A DNA stretch of 64,000 bases from Ruminococcus sp. YRD2003 (lineage in GTDB: Bacteria > Bacillota > Clostridia > Oscillospirales > Ruminococcaceae): assembly GCA_900109435.1 (NCBI GenBank), contig FNZT01000009.1:150869-214868 (forward strand), given 5' to 3'. The notes below the pieces were generated by a model. It ran no database searches. It had not been told where the DNA came from and saw nothing but the letters and a program-made list of their open reading frames with translations. Position 1 is the first letter of the stretch. Each line of letters starts with the position of its first letter. Positions 16,075 through 24,381 of the stretch are shown piece by piece. The position numbers and the translations under genes are program-made.

Positions 16075-17211
16075 TTAATCAATGTAGATCCTCGGTACAC
16101 GCTTTGAAATGCCGCATACCACTTCATATCCGATAGTACCGTAGACCTGTGCGAGGTCGTCGGCAGTTATGATGTCGTCTCCGTCGCGTCCTATCATTGT
16201 CACTATATCGCCCGCCTTAGCCTCGGGGACATCAGAAACGTCCATCATGAGCTGGTCCATGCAGACACGTCCGACTATCTTACAGCGCTTGCCGCGGACA
16301 AGTATCTCGCCCTTGCCTGACAGGAGGCGTGAGTAGCCGTCCGCATATCCTATAGTTACTGTAGCCACGCGCATTTCATGCTCTGCGACAAAGGTGCGCC
16401 CGTAGCTGATACAGTCTCCCTTGTTCACGGTCTTGACGTGCGAAATGACGGCTTTCAGCTCCATGACGGGTTCGAGCCCCTCGGGGATATCGAGGCTGAC
16501 GTCGGGGTGGAGACCATAGAGGATAATGCCCGCGCGGCTGAGTGTGCTGCGGGAGGTATTTCTGTAGCAGGTAGCGGCGCTGTTCATAAAGTGGCAGTGG
16601 CGGAGCTTTATCCCGCGGCTGACGAGCTCGTCATATGTGTCGAGTATGAACTTCTGCTGCTTGTCGGTGTAGGCGACATTGTCGGGAGCGTCGCTGTCTG
16701 CAACTGAAAAATGTGTATATATGCCCTCGGCAGAGAGCTTGTTTATCTTCATCATTTCGGCTATCTCATCGGCGCATTCGGCAGGAGTATCGTGCTTCAG
16801 ACCGATGCGTCCCATGCCAGTGTCTATCTTGATATGGCAGCGTATCGACGCGGGAGAGTTCTGTGCGAGCGCCTGTGCGTATTCCGTGGAGACTACGCCC
16901 TGTATGATATTGTGCATGGATATCTCATGCGCGTACTCGGGAGGAGTGTAGCCGAGAATAAGTATCTCCGCATTGGGCGCGTAATTCCTTACGGCGATAG
17001 CCTCGTCGAGGTTTGACACCGCGAAGTAGGTTATGCCGCAGTCCTGTGCGAGAGTGCGGACGATATGCGCGTCCCCGTGACCGTAGGCATCAGCTTTTAC
17101 GACTGCCATTACTTCGGTCGGAGGGGAGTTGAGCCCCTTTATTATCTCTACGTTCTTTCTGAGCTGGGAGAGCGAGACTTCCGCCCACGCTCTTTTCAGA
17201 TACGGTTTCAT
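16075..17211 (-). CDS. alr: Alanine racemase
   Basis: 378 residues, normal for Alr. The PLP-lysine motif is AVVKADAYGHG near the N-terminus, the fold-III barrel shows HIKIDTGMGRIG, and the C-terminal half has SRAGIILYGLHP, CISYGRTF (the second catalytic Tyr) and VGRVCMDQLMMDV. The enzyme makes D-alanine for peptidoglycan in the cytoplasm. The start at ATG 17211 has AAAGGA upstream; longer in-frame forms lack support. It heads an operon with the SecD-like lipoprotein and a radical SAM gene. A plausible promoter (TTCAAG, 17 bases, TATATA) lies upstream, divergent from the promoter of the SLOG gene. Confidence 0.95.
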   Translation of the reverse strand: MKPYLKRAWAEVSLSQLRKNVEIIKGLNSPPTEVMAVVKADAYGHGDAHIVRTLAQDCGITYFAVSNLDEAIAVRNYAPNAEILILGYTPPEYAHEISMHNIIQGVVSTEYAQALAQNSPASIRCHIKIDTGMGRIGLKHDTPAECADEIAEMMKINKLSAEGIYTHFSVADSDAPDNVAYTDKQQKFILDTYDELVSRGIKLRHCHFMNSAATCYRNTSRSTLSRAGIILYGLHPDVSLDIPEGLEPVMELKAVISHVKTVNKGDCISYGRTFVAEHEMRVATVTIGYADGYSRLLSGKGEILVRGKRCKIVGRVCMDQLMMDVSDVPEAKAGDIVTMIGRDGDDIITADDLAQVYGTIGYEVVCGISKRVPRIYID

Positions 17212-17262
17212 GCTGTCATATCCTTTCTTTATATAAATGCAATGCTTTTTTGCTTGAATATG

Positions 17263-17291
17263 TTGCAATATTCTTTATTCTGTGGTATAAT
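17263..17291 (+). promoter_or_regulatory. SigA promoter of the SLOG gene
   Basis: TTGCAA (17263-17268), 17 bases, perfect TATAAT (17286-17291), 30 bases before the start codon at 17321. Confidence 0.8.
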
Positions 17292-17320
17292 ATTTTGTAT
17301 CGACATATTTGAGGTGCGCT

Positions 17321-18010
17321 ATGCTCAACTCTTTGATATCGGGAATGCCTGTCGGCTCTGCTTCGGAGCTGCACTGCGACCGCAGCAGGACGGTCTGTAT
17401 CACAGGTCACCGTGAGAAAAACATCCTGCCGTATAAGGGCGACCCGCTGTACTCCGATATCACGCTCGGAGCAGTCAAGATGATGCTGTACAGGTATATT
17501 GATATGGCAGCCGAGCGCGGATACACCGATTTCATCAGCGGACTTGCCACGGGTGCCGACCTCTGGGCGGCGGAGTATATCGTACGCAAGAAGCAGATCG
17601 ACCCGCGCATCCGTCTCATCGGAGCTATGCCGTATCTGCGGCATGCCGAGAGATTTTCGCGGGACTATGCCGCGCTTCTCGACTATGTGGAGAAGAATGC
17701 AGACGTGCTCGTCACTGTGAACGATGACCCCGATATAGTTTACAGCAAGCACGGCGGGGCAGCGGGTCTCTACCGCGACCGCAACTACTATATGGTCGAC
17801 CGCTCCGCGGCGGTGATAGCCTTTCTCAATGAAGGCAGCTTCGCGTCGGGGACGTCACAGACCGTCAACTATGCCTACCGTAACGGGCGGCTGATTTGCC
17901 GCTTCGGTATTAATGACGTGTACGGGCTTATTGACCGTGCGGGAGCAGACCTGAGAAGCATACGGCGAGAGACCGCGTTTCTCAACAATGTTTTCGACAC
18001 TGTGCTCTGA
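17321..18010 (+). CDS. SLOG-fold (DUF1273/YpsA-like) protein
   Basis: 229 residues. The N-terminal strand and loop TVCITGHREKNILP and the later GLATGADLWAAEYIV are the nucleotide-binding motifs of the DUF1273/YpsA branch of the SLOG superfamily (Rossmann-like, related to DprA and LOG). Further on it has VDRSAAVIAFLNEGS, typical of the same fold. Members bind nucleotide-derived ligands; YpsA affects cell division in Bacillus. Here the role is unknown. The start ATG 17321 is favoured by GAGG spacing; an upstream TTG would add four residues. The gene has its own strong promoter and sits alone between alr and the LCP-like gene. Confidence 0.8.
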   Translation: MLNSLISGMPVGSASELHCDRSRTVCITGHREKNILPYKGDPLYSDITLGAVKMMLYRYIDMAAERGYTDFISGLATGADLWAAEYIVRKKQIDPRIRLIGAMPYLRHAERFSRDYAALLDYVEKNADVLVTVNDDPDIVYSKHGGAAGLYRDRNYYMVDRSAAVIAFLNEGSFASGTSQTVNYAYRNGRLICRFGINDVYGLIDRAGADLRSIRRETAFLNNVFDTVL

Positions 18011-18360
18011 CGCTGCATTATCATTATACCACATATGCAGAATATTTCAAGCCCCGACGGCGATTTTTCTGCATATATATAGTAAAAACAGCAGCTTTGC
18101 GGCACACTATGTTGTGAAAACGGCTAATTTCCGTGAACGCGCGTTCGATTTCAACAGAGTGTTGAATCTGCTGTTTAAACACGTGCTCCGTACTCACAAA
18201 TTGTTGAAAAGTTGAAAAATCTGTTGGTGTAGATATTACGCCGTTTGACATTACTGTCGAAATTTGTGTTATGACTTTCATTCACTTTACAGTGAATAAT
18301 CAAAGACAATACTTATACGTTTTGTTGACTTGGGTCACATCGAAAGGAGAAACATCTGTC
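18011..18360 (+). other. 350 bp leader/intergenic region before the LCP-like gene
   Basis: No convincing ORF. The stretch is AT-rich and has TTGACA at 18245-18250 with GTTATG 17 bases downstream, a possible promoter. Several copies of TGTTGAA or TTGAAAA occur around 18155-18215; their meaning is unclear. An AAAGGAG ribosome binding site ends the region. Confidence 0.4.
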
Positions 18361-19251
18361 ATGGCAAAGAATAAGAAAGTCGGAAGTATCGCATTACCCT
18401 ACCTTATAACGATATTCGTGGGTATTCTGGTAATAGGCGGAGGAACCTTCTTCTTCCTGCATCATCTGGGTGTACTCGGCGGAGAGAAGGAGCTCTCCGA
18501 GCCGCCTCCGAAGCAGGTCGCTACCACCACCTACGAGGACAACCACACTATCCTCTTTATACTTGACGAGCCCGACCAGAAGTGTTCGTCAACATTTGTG
18601 CTCATGCGCTCTATCCCTAAGGATAAGAAGCTCGTTTTCGTGTGCATACCCGCAAATACTATCTCACTGATAGACGGCGAGCAGAAGGGCATCAAGTCCT
18701 GCTACGAGCAGGGCGGTGCGGCTGAAGCGGTCAGCTTTACTGAGAAGGTGTTCGGCATCACGGTCGACAGATATATGAAGCTCGATTCTGAGGCATATAT
18801 CAAGATATGCGATATCCTCGGCGGCGTTACCTATCCTATCTCCGAGGACATTGCGGGCTTCAACGGCGACGGCTCCGAGCAGTATCTCAACTCCGAGCAG
18901 ATAGACAAGCTCACTACCTACGCACTCTTCCGCGGAGGCGAATATGAGCGTTCATATACGGCAAGCGCCCTCGTTTCGAGAATGGTAAACCAGTCTGACC
19001 TCGTGCGCGTGTCAGACAGCTTCGACAACAGCTTCAACAGCCTTGTGAACATGACTGAGACTGACATCACTGCCGTTGACTACAAGAAGTACAAGGTAGC
19101 GATAAAGACCATGCTCGAAAGAGGAAGCGGCAGCTCTATAGCTACTCCGCTCGTTCTTGACGGTGACGAGGCTGACTCCGATTACATCCCCGCTCAGGGC
19201 TTCATCAACGATTTCAAGGACAAATACTATACACAGTACGAGAATAAGTAA
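18361..19251 (+). CDS. LytR-CpsA-Psr (LCP)-like membrane protein, divergent
   Basis: 296 residues: a short basic N-terminus, one transmembrane helix (~11-35), then an extracytoplasmic domain with TTYEDNHTILFILDEP, STFVLMRSIPKDKKLVFVCIPAN and YMKLDSEAYIKICDILGGV, which follow the order of strands and helices in LCP phosphotransferases that attach glycopolymers to peptidoglycan. The usual basic and acidic active-site pattern after the second strand (SIPRDT) is replaced by CIPANT, so activity is uncertain. Start ATG 18361 has AAAGGAG upstream. It is directly followed by tatD with no gap. Confidence 0.7.
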   Translation: MAKNKKVGSIALPYLITIFVGILVIGGGTFFFLHHLGVLGGEKELSEPPPKQVATTTYEDNHTILFILDEPDQKCSSTFVLMRSIPKDKKLVFVCIPANTISLIDGEQKGIKSCYEQGGAAEAVSFTEKVFGITVDRYMKLDSEAYIKICDILGGVTYPISEDIAGFNGDGSEQYLNSEQIDKLTTYALFRGGEYERSYTASALVSRMVNQSDLVRVSDSFDNSFNSLVNMTETDITAVDYKKYKVAIKTMLERGSGSSIATPLVLDGDEADSDYIPAQGFINDFKDKYYTQYENK

Positions 19252-20016
19252 ATGAACAACATTTTTGATACTCACGCCCACTATGCTGACCATGCTTTCG
19301 ATGAGGACAGAGAGATGCTGCTTTCGGAGCTCCCCGAAAAGGGCGTGAGCTATGTGATGCTCGCTTCATCAAGCGTTGAGGATACCGCCGAGAATTCCGC
19401 TCTCGCCGAGCGGTACGACTACATCTACGCTGCCTCGGGAGTCCACCCCGAGAGCGTTGATACGACCCCCGCAGATTACCTTGATATCGTCACGGACACT
19501 GTCAAGTCCAATCCGAAGGTGCGCGCGATAGGGGAGATAGGGCTCGACTACCACTACGAGGGCTATGACCGCGATAAGCAGATAGTCCTGTTTGAGGAGC
19601 AGATAGTCCTCGCGAAGAAGCTTGGGCTGCCGATAATCGTCCACAGCCGCGATGCTGCCGAGGATACGCTCGAACTGCTGAAAAAGCACCGTCCCGCCGG
19701 AGTCGTACACTGCTTCTCCTATTCGGCGGAGATTGCTAAGGAGATAGTGAAGCTCGGGATGTACGTCGGTTTCACGGGAGTCCTCACATTCAAAAACGCG
19801 AAGAAGCCCTGCAAGGCTCTTGCAGAGGTGCCGCTCGACAGGCTGCTGCTTGAGACGGACTGCCCATATATGGCTCCCGAGCCGTTCAGGGGAAGGCGCT
19901 GCGACAGCTCGCTCATCGCGTACACGGCACAGGCTGCCGCCGCGATAAAGGGGCTCGAAGTACAGGAGCTCCTTGATATAACCTGCGAAAATGCGATACG
20001 ATTTTATTCTATATGA
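19252..20016 (+). CDS. tatD: TatD family metal-dependent hydrolase/DNase
   Basis: 254 residues with the family's metal ligands in order: FDTHAHYAD at the start, AIGEIGLDYHY, IVHSRDAAEDT, VVHCFSYS and LLETDCPYMAPEPFRGRR. TatD enzymes are metal-dependent nucleases with 3'-5' exonuclease activity, often linked to DNA repair and RNA turnover. The ATG follows the stop codon of the LCP-like gene immediately (TAAATG) and there is only a poor ribosome binding site, so translation is probably coupled. The stop codon is at the very start of a cloverleaf palindrome that follows the gene. Confidence 0.92.
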   Translation: MNNIFDTHAHYADHAFDEDREMLLSELPEKGVSYVMLASSSVEDTAENSALAERYDYIYAASGVHPESVDTTPADYLDIVTDTVKSNPKVRAIGEIGLDYHYEGYDRDKQIVLFEEQIVLAKKLGLPIIVHSRDAAEDTLELLKKHRPAGVVHCFSYSAEIAKEIVKLGMYVGFTGVLTFKNAKKPCKALAEVPLDRLLLETDCPYMAPEPFRGRRCDSSLIAYTAQAAAAIKGLEVQELLDITCENAIRFYSI

Positions 20017-20137
20017 GCCTTTAGCCGTTAGCCTTTAGCCGTTAGCTCATTGTGTCCGCTTCGCGGACGAAATTTTAAATAATATCGCCGTAAGGCGATA
20101 CCATTAGCTAATGGCTAACGGCTAAAAGCTAATGGCT
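20016..20137. repeat. Cloverleaf palindromic element
   Basis: Outer arms of 32 bases (20016-20047 and 20106-20137) are near-perfect inverted copies, each built from repeats of TTAGCC/ATTAGC heptamers. Between them are two further perfect hairpins: 20054-20068 (GTCCGC stem, 3-base loop) and 20083-20100 (TATCGCC stem, GTAA loop). The whole thing folds as a three-stem junction in DNA or RNA. It separates tatD from the PP2C gene. It may be a small mobile repeat (MITE-like) or an RNA structure at the mRNA end. Confidence 0.8.
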
Positions 20138-20157
20138 ACAAGAAAACGAGGTCACGT

Positions 20158-20913
20158 ATGTTTTACTGCTGCGGTATAACTGAAAAAGGCATCATGCCTC
20201 ATAACGAGGACGCTATGCTCGTCGGCAGAAACGTCCTCACGGACGGCAGGCTCGAGCACAGGCTGTCCGCACCGTTTATTGCCGCAGTTTCCGACGGCGT
20301 ATCGGGTGAGAACGCGGGCGAGCTCGCGTCGAAGATGTGCCTTGAAATGGTGCGCGACATCACAGACTACCGCAAGGGCGAGCTCAGGGCTGGGCTGATG
20401 GAGATACACCGCAGCCTCGCCGAATACAGCGAGGATGACCCCGACAGCCGCAATATGCAGACCACACTTTGCGGAGTTGCCGTCGCGGATGACAGGCACG
20501 TTGTCGCTTTCAATGTCGGAGATTCGCGGCTTTACCGCTTTCGTGCAGGGAAAGTCCGCCAGCTCTCGCGCGACCAGTCGCTCGTGCAGCTGCTCTATGA
20601 GGAGGGCTCTATCACTCAGGAGGAGCGCCGCACTCACGTTCACAGGAACATCATCTTCCCCGCGTTCGGCAATGTCAAAAACGACCCTAAAATAGACGTC
20701 GAAGAGATAGAGGGCGGCATGGAGTACGGAGATGTGCTCCTGCTGTGCAGCGACGGGCTCTCGGATTACCTCTCCGCCTACGATATACAGGAGGTCATGG
20801 AGCTTCCGAAAAGCCTGCCGAAGCGGCTCGATATGCTTGTCAAGGAAGCGCTGCTCCGCGGCGGAACGGACAATATCACCGTCTGCGCTGTGGTGTGCGA
20901 ATACGATGGATAA
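20158..20913 (+). CDS. PP2C-type protein phosphatase
   Basis: 251 residues with the PPM metal-binding motifs in order: HNEDAML, AAVSDGVSG, FNVGDSRLYR, LLCSDGLSD and GGTDNITV. These are cytosolic Ser/Thr phosphatases that oppose Hanks-type kinases such as PrkC; no such kinase is encoded nearby. No transmembrane segment is present. Start ATG 20158 has GAGG at the right distance, just past the cloverleaf repeat. A strong terminator follows. Confidence 0.92.
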   Translation: MFYCCGITEKGIMPHNEDAMLVGRNVLTDGRLEHRLSAPFIAAVSDGVSGENAGELASKMCLEMVRDITDYRKGELRAGLMEIHRSLAEYSEDDPDSRNMQTTLCGVAVADDRHVVAFNVGDSRLYRFRAGKVRQLSRDQSLVQLLYEEGSITQEERRTHVHRNIIFPAFGNVKNDPKIDVEEIEGGMEYGDVLLLCSDGLSDYLSAYDIQEVMELPKSLPKRLDMLVKEALLRGGTDNITVCAVVCEYDG

Positions 20914-20944
20914 AAAAAGGAGTACCGAGAGGTACTCCTTTTTT
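20913..20944 (+). terminator. Rho-independent terminator after the PP2C gene
   Basis: A 14-base stem (20913-20926 with 20931-20944), loop GAGA, ending in a T-run; it overlaps the stop codon. Confidence 0.9.
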
Positions 20945-20950
20945 GCATAT

Positions 20951-21083
20951 TGTAGGGGCGTATTCCGTGCGCCCGTACGTGTTTCCTTAAAAAAGTCTGC
21001 ATATAAAGGGCTGTCGAGGACGCCAGCCCCTACGAAATGTTGAATCAACGCAGTGTAGGGGACGGCGTCCACGACGTCCCGCA
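20951..21083. repeat. TGTAGGGG hairpin repeats, three units
   Basis: Units at 20951-20979 (forward), 21008-21033 (inverted) and 21054-21083 (forward). Each has a constant TGTAGGGG end and a variable GC-rich hairpin such as ATTCCGT between complementary arms. They fill the gap between PP2C and spoIVA and belong to the family also seen near 36834, 38240 and 46888. Confidence 0.85.
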
Positions 21084-21097
21084 CATTACCTGAGCAT

Positions 21098-22573
21098 TTA
21101 CAATATAAAGCATATCAGCCCCGAGCAGCCGTCGTTTATCACTCGCTCGAGTGTCTCTTGCAGCTTCATTCGCGCGTCAACGGGCATTTTGTAGAGCTTG
21201 TTGTGGAGTCCCTCGTTGACGAGCTCATGCAGCGACTTTCCGAAAATGTTGCTCTCCCATATCTTCTTCGGGTCGTCGTCGAAGCCGTCGAGCAGATACA
21301 TCACAAGCTCCTCCGACTGCTTCTCCGTGCCGACGATAGGCGAGACGGTGGTATTGATATTCGCCTTCATCAGGTGTATCGACGGCGCGGACGCTTTCAG
21401 CTTAACTCCGTATTTTCCGCCCTGCTTGATTATCTTAGGCTCCTCCAGCGAGAGCTCCTCCAGCTCGGGCATAACGATGCCGTAGCCCGTTGCTTCGACC
21501 TCCTCCAGCGCGGGAGCTATGCGCTCATACTTGCGGCGAATGGAGTTGAGCTCCATGAGAAGGGGCATGAGGTCACTCTCGCTTTCGAGTTCGATGCCCG
21601 TCGCCTCGCCGAGGATCTTGTAGAAGAGACTGCTGTCGAGTTCGGCGGTGATAGTGACCGAGCCTTTGCCGAGGTCGATAGCAGTTGCGGCGGCACTGAC
21701 TATATGCGGACACTCCGCCATTGCCTGAACAGAGGCGACCGCCTCCCGCACGAGCCGCACGTCTTTTGCAGCCTCGCGAATGCAGTCGAGGATCTCGCTT
21801 TTCAGCCAGTGCCCCTTCTCGAGGGAGTTTATCCAGCGTGCTGTGCGGATATTTATCTCTTTTACGGGGAAGGAGTAGAGCATCTCGCGTATCATGCCGC
21901 GGATGTCCTGCTCGTCGAGACTGAGGCAGTTCACGGGTATCACCTTCGCGTCATAGCGGTCGGAGAGCTCCGCGGCGAGAGCCTTCGCCTCGGGAGAGGT
22001 CGGGGAGGTGGTGTTCAGCACGACGATGAACGGCTTGCCGATAGCCTTCAGCTCGCGGATAACGCGTTCCTCGCACTCTTCGTACTCACTGCGCGGGATA
22101 TCCGAGATCGAGCCGTCCGTGGTGACGACGAGCCCGATCGTGGAGTGGTCGGTGATGACCTTCTGCGTTCCTATCTCCGCCGCCATATTGAACGGTATCT
22201 CCTCGTCGAACCACGAGGTCATGACCATGCGCGGCTGCTCGTTCTCTATGTAGCCGACGGCGCTCGGGACTATGTAGCCCACGCAGTCGATGAGACGGAC
22301 GTTGAATGTTGCACCGTCCCCGAGGCTGACCTCGACCGCTTCCTCGGGTATGAACTTGGGCTCGGTCGTCATGATGGTCTTGCCCGCGGCAGACTGCGGG
22401 AGCTCGTCGAGTGCGCGTTCGCGGACGAATTCGCTTTTGATGTTCGGGATGACGAGCGACTCCATAAAGCGCTTGATAAAGGTCGACTTGCCTGTCCGCA
22501 CGGGACCGACAACTCCGATGTAGATATCGCCGCCTGTACGCTCGGCGATGCTCGAATAGATATCTTTAGCCAT
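21098..22573 (-). CDS. spoIVA: Stage IV sporulation protein A (spore coat ATPase)
   Basis: 491 residues, the normal SpoIVA length. The N-terminus has the distinctive start IYSSIAERTGGDIYIGVVGP with Walker A GPVRTGKST, then IDCVGYIVPSAVGYIE (switch/Walker B) and DHSTIGLVVTTDGSI. The C-terminus ends in CSGLICFIL, the conserved membrane-proximal tail. SpoIVA polymerises with ATP hydrolysis on the outer forespore membrane and is the base layer of the spore coat. It is preceded by sipL in the same orientation, 18 bases apart, and both likely share the sporulation-type promoter at 24178-24206. Its presence says the organism can, or recently could, form spores. Confidence 0.96.
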   Translation of the reverse strand: MAKDIYSSIAERTGGDIYIGVVGPVRTGKSTFIKRFMESLVIPNIKSEFVRERALDELPQSAAGKTIMTTEPKFIPEEAVEVSLGDGATFNVRLIDCVGYIVPSAVGYIENEQPRMVMTSWFDEEIPFNMAAEIGTQKVITDHSTIGLVVTTDGSISDIPRSEYEECEERVIRELKAIGKPFIVVLNTTSPTSPEAKALAAELSDRYDAKVIPVNCLSLDEQDIRGMIREMLYSFPVKEINIRTARWINSLEKGHWLKSEILDCIREAAKDVRLVREAVASVQAMAECPHIVSAAATAIDLGKGSVTITAELDSSLFYKILGEATGIELESESDLMPLLMELNSIRRKYERIAPALEEVEATGYGIVMPELEELSLEEPKIIKQGGKYGVKLKASAPSIHLMKANINTTVSPIVGTEKQSEELVMYLLDGFDDDPKKIWESNIFGKSLHELVNEGLHNKLYKMPVDARMKLQETLERVINDGCSGLICFIL

Positions 22574-22591
22574 ATTATGCTCCTTTGCAGA

Positions 22592-24145
22592 TTATTCTTT
22601 TATCGGGATAAGCAGCATCCTGCCGTTTTCAAGCTTTTCGCCCGTGAGCTCGTTCTCCTCCATTATCGCGGATGCGTCGGTGCTGTAACGCTTGGCGATG
22701 TCCCAGACATCTTCGTTCTCGACGCCAAAATAAAGCTTTATCGCGTAGTCCCCGTCGCGCTGCTTCTTCACGGAGTCATCGACTGTGACAGCGGTCACGG
22801 CGCGTATGGCAGCTGAGCTGCCCGCGCTTATCTTCAGCGGGATATCAGCCTTTGCGGTGAGTACACCCTCGGGCGAGATGTTGTAGGAGACATTTGCTCC
22901 CGAGAGCTCCGCGGAGACCTCAGCGCCCGTGAGGTCGTCGCCGATATCTATCTGCTCCTCGAAGGCTTCATCCCTGTCGGGCATTATCATCTGTCCCGAG
23001 TTGTCCTTAGCCGCCATAGAATAGGTCAGCATCCCCGTGATCATGACGGAGCGACCGTCTTCACCTACGCGGGTGTTGATGTTCTTGGGAGTACACCACA
23101 GCGCGTATATCTCAGCGGGGACGGCGTCTCCCTCTGCGAGCACAGCCGAGTGGCGGAAGCTCTCCGCATAGACTGACGGCATCTGCTGAGCCTGTATCTC
23201 TGAGTATTCGACCTCGCATGGGTAGACAGTCGAATACGCATCCACAGCCGCCATAATGTCGGAAGTCTTGACAGCGCGGCAGGTTATGCGCAGCTCGGGC
23301 TCACATTTGAGCAGTCGGTTCTCGCCGTCCTTGTCGGCGGTCGGCGTCAGCTCGCAGCTTATGATCTCCGCACGGACGATGCACTCATATGTGTCGTCGA
23401 GCCCCTCCATGTCGAGTATCTGACTGTAGGGGATAGTGAAGCTCATCGGCTCGAGCGAGGAGCTTCCTCCGCTGCTGCACGAATAGAGAATATCAGCCTT
23501 TATCTCGCCCTTTGCGAGGAGCTTGCCCGATACTGTCTTCATCTCGCACTCGCCCGCGGAGCAGGTACGGTACACTATGTCTATCACGGGCGGCTGAGCT
23601 GCGCTGAGCGCTACCTCCTCCGAGAGCTGTACGGTCTTTTCGGCGCTGAGCCTGTTAGCTGCGAAGCGCACAGGTGCTTTTTTCAGCTGGATATTCATGC
23701 CGAAGGCGTCGCTGACGACCTCCTGCGAGCGCTCGCCGCGTACACTGATGCGTACGGAAACTGCACCTCTGACGTCAAGACGGCGCTTGTTCACGGCGCG
23801 GAAGTTGATGTGGTCTGATTTAGCTGCAAGCGTGACCTCGGGTGAATCGGTGCTCCTTCCGAGCTCCACAGTCTTGGAGTAGTCCTGTTTCTGCGTTACG
23901 CATCTGAGCTCCGAGCCGTCCTCGCCGCAGTAGAGCAGGCGTATCTCGCACCTGAGCTCATATGTCAGGCGGTCGCCGCTCACCGACCAGTCCGATACCA
24001 CGGGTATCACGTCGCACCGCACGAGCCTTACGATGTCAGGGTAGTAGTCGGGGAGTATATAGTCGAGCTCGACTCCCTGTTCCTGTACGCCGCTGTAGAT
24101 GATCTCCTCGGCGGGCACAGCTTCTCTGTTCAGTCTGAATTCCAT
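22592..24145 (-). CDS. sipL: SpoIVA-interacting protein SipL (DUF3794 and LysM)
   Basis: 517 residues. The N-terminal ~450 residues contain DUF3794-type repeats (VELDYILPDYYPDIVRLVRC; later QQMPSVYAES region), and the last ~50 residues form a LysM domain (VENEDVWDIAKRYSTDASAIMEENELTGEKL region). In Clostridioides difficile SipL binds SpoIVA through its LysM domain and is needed for coat attachment. Here the gene is directly upstream of spoIVA, which strengthens the call. Start ATG 24145 follows AAGGAGGTCAAT. No signal peptide, as expected for a mother-cell protein. Confidence 0.9.
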   Translation of the reverse strand: MEFRLNREAVPAEEIIYSGVQEQGVELDYILPDYYPDIVRLVRCDVIPVVSDWSVSGDRLTYELRCEIRLLYCGEDGSELRCVTQKQDYSKTVELGRSTDSPEVTLAAKSDHINFRAVNKRRLDVRGAVSVRISVRGERSQEVVSDAFGMNIQLKKAPVRFAANRLSAEKTVQLSEEVALSAAQPPVIDIVYRTCSAGECEMKTVSGKLLAKGEIKADILYSCSSGGSSSLEPMSFTIPYSQILDMEGLDDTYECIVRAEIISCELTPTADKDGENRLLKCEPELRITCRAVKTSDIMAAVDAYSTVYPCEVEYSEIQAQQMPSVYAESFRHSAVLAEGDAVPAEIYALWCTPKNINTRVGEDGRSVMITGMLTYSMAAKDNSGQMIMPDRDEAFEEQIDIGDDLTGAEVSAELSGANVSYNISPEGVLTAKADIPLKISAGSSAAIRAVTAVTVDDSVKKQRDGDYAIKLYFGVENEDVWDIAKRYSTDASAIMEENELTGEKLENGRMLLIPIKE

Positions 24146-24177
24146 ATATTGACCTCCTTGAAAAAATGCTTTACAGC

Positions 24178-24206
24178 ATTATATTCAGGAGCACGTACAA
24201 GTATTC
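24178..24206 (-). promoter_or_regulatory. Possible SigE-like sporulation promoter of sipL-spoIVA
   Basis: Minus strand: GAATACT (24200-24206), 14-base spacer, AATATAAT (24178-24185). This resembles the SigE pattern (ATA-type -35, CATACAAT-type -10, 13-15 bases apart), and mother-cell SigE is the known regulator of spoIVA. The match is partial; a small hairpin (24165-24180) overlaps the -10. Confidence 0.4.
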
Positions 24207-24323
24207 CGACAGTGGAGATATGGCGTGATATTGCACAAAAATCGGAGCTGTTACGGCTGATTTTTCACGTTCCCGCCGTTTAATATTTAGAAAATGTAAA
24301 CTTTCGCGCAGCAGTGTTTACTT

Positions 24324-24352
24324 TTGCCTCCAAAAGGATTAAAGTATATAAT
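24324..24352 (+). promoter_or_regulatory. SigA-type promoter of the GH9 gene
   Basis: TTGCCT (24324-24329), 17 bases, perfect TATAAT (24347-24352), 29 bases before the start codon. Confidence 0.7.
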
Positions 24353-24381
24353 GTATTATTATGTTTAGGAGGCATTCACCA

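Noticed and set aside
20152-21084. 310-codon minus-strand open frame opposite PP2C
   Set aside because: Antisense to the PP2C gene and runs through a terminator and TGTAGGGG repeats.
21158-22816. 552-codon open frame on the plus strand
   Set aside because: It is antisense to spoIVA and sipL, has no family motifs, and its frame is a by-product of codon bias.
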